From positions 93,217 through 157,216 of the forward strand of contig NZ_AUKI01000023.1 of the NCBI RefSeq assembly GCF_000424665.1: a stretch of DNA of 64,000 nt, given 5' to 3'. Positions 63,932-64,000 of the stretch are shown in pieces. Both the position numbers and the translations under genes were made by a program. The notes under the pieces were generated by a model. It was not told where the DNA came from, ran no database searches, and saw only the letters and a list, made by a program, of their open reading frames with translations. The first letter of the stretch is position 1. The number at the start of each line of letters is the position of its first letter. This DNA comes from Salinimicrobium terrae DSM 17865. GTDB taxonomy: Bacteria; Bacteroidota; Bacteroidia; Flavobacteriales; Flavobacteriaceae.

Positions 63932-64000
<69 letters not shown>

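Overview
The window is a chromosomal segment of a marine-type Flavobacteriaceae bacterium (phylum Bacteroidota). The evidence is mutually consistent: AT-rich DNA, Bacteroidota promoters (-7 element TAnnTTTG), few clear ribosome binding sites, a PorX-type regulator and a protein with a type IX secretion (T9SS) C-terminal domain, a TonB-dependent receptor with a carboxypeptidase-like N-terminal domain, a fused lpxC-fabZ gene, CCC-motif and DUF4834 proteins, and DUF6452/DUF6048 genes. Gene density is high, nearly everything is core genome, and there is no prophage, IS element, CRISPR array or plasmid-type gene.

Layout. 1-2046: gyrA, cut by the left edge. 2303-4864: clpC, divergent from gyrA. 4916-12850: a complete minus-strand histidine operon (leader peptide, hisG-hisD-hisC-hisB-hisH-[four-helix-bundle gene]-hisA-hisF-hisIE). 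It has an attenuator whose 17-residue leader peptide contains five histidines. 12854-16626: band-7 protein, VWA membrane protein, a palindromic repeat, and fabG. 16760-24138: a minus-strand block of sucD, a SnoaL-like protein, a second lpxD-type acyltransferase, efp, lpxA, lpxC/fabZ, lpxD and an HD phosphohydrolase, so most early lipid A synthesis sits in one run. 24179-28765: porX, tsaE, a small secreted peptide overlapping a membrane-protein gene, alanine dehydrogenase and a small membrane protein. 28809-33787: bcp, a cysteine-free endonuclease III, a 45-residue protein, an ECF sigma factor and uvrA. 33844-35158: two sigma-54-like promoter sites, a possible small RNA and a gene for a secreted basic protein.

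35216-40701: an envelope polysaccharide module (flippase, glycosyltransferase, YfhO-type protein, DUF4834). 40807-43740: outer-membrane protein and pncB-pncA (NAD salvage). 43898-46814: rny, 6S RNA, zapA and a coiled-coil protein, resembling the zapA-6S RNA arrangement of proteobacteria. 46998-51151: M23 peptidase and TonB-dependent receptor. 51264-58068: cysteine desulfurase, TSP3-repeat lipoprotein, Smr protein, small membrane proteins, T9SS cargo protein and ornithine aminotransferase. 58240-63840: rlmD, DUF6452/DUF6048, a THUMP RNA methyltransferase, a second methyltransferase, a ZIP transporter and DUF4268. 63932-64000: the 3' part of a 5S rRNA, so an rRNA operon on the minus strand enters at the right edge.

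The most unusual items are the his leader, the four-helix-bundle gene bounded by repeats inside the his operon, the 6S RNA, the tandem sigma-54-like sites with a possible small RNA, and a 17-bp palindrome (CAAAAATGNCATTTTTG) that recurs in coding sequence in more than one reading frame and between genes.
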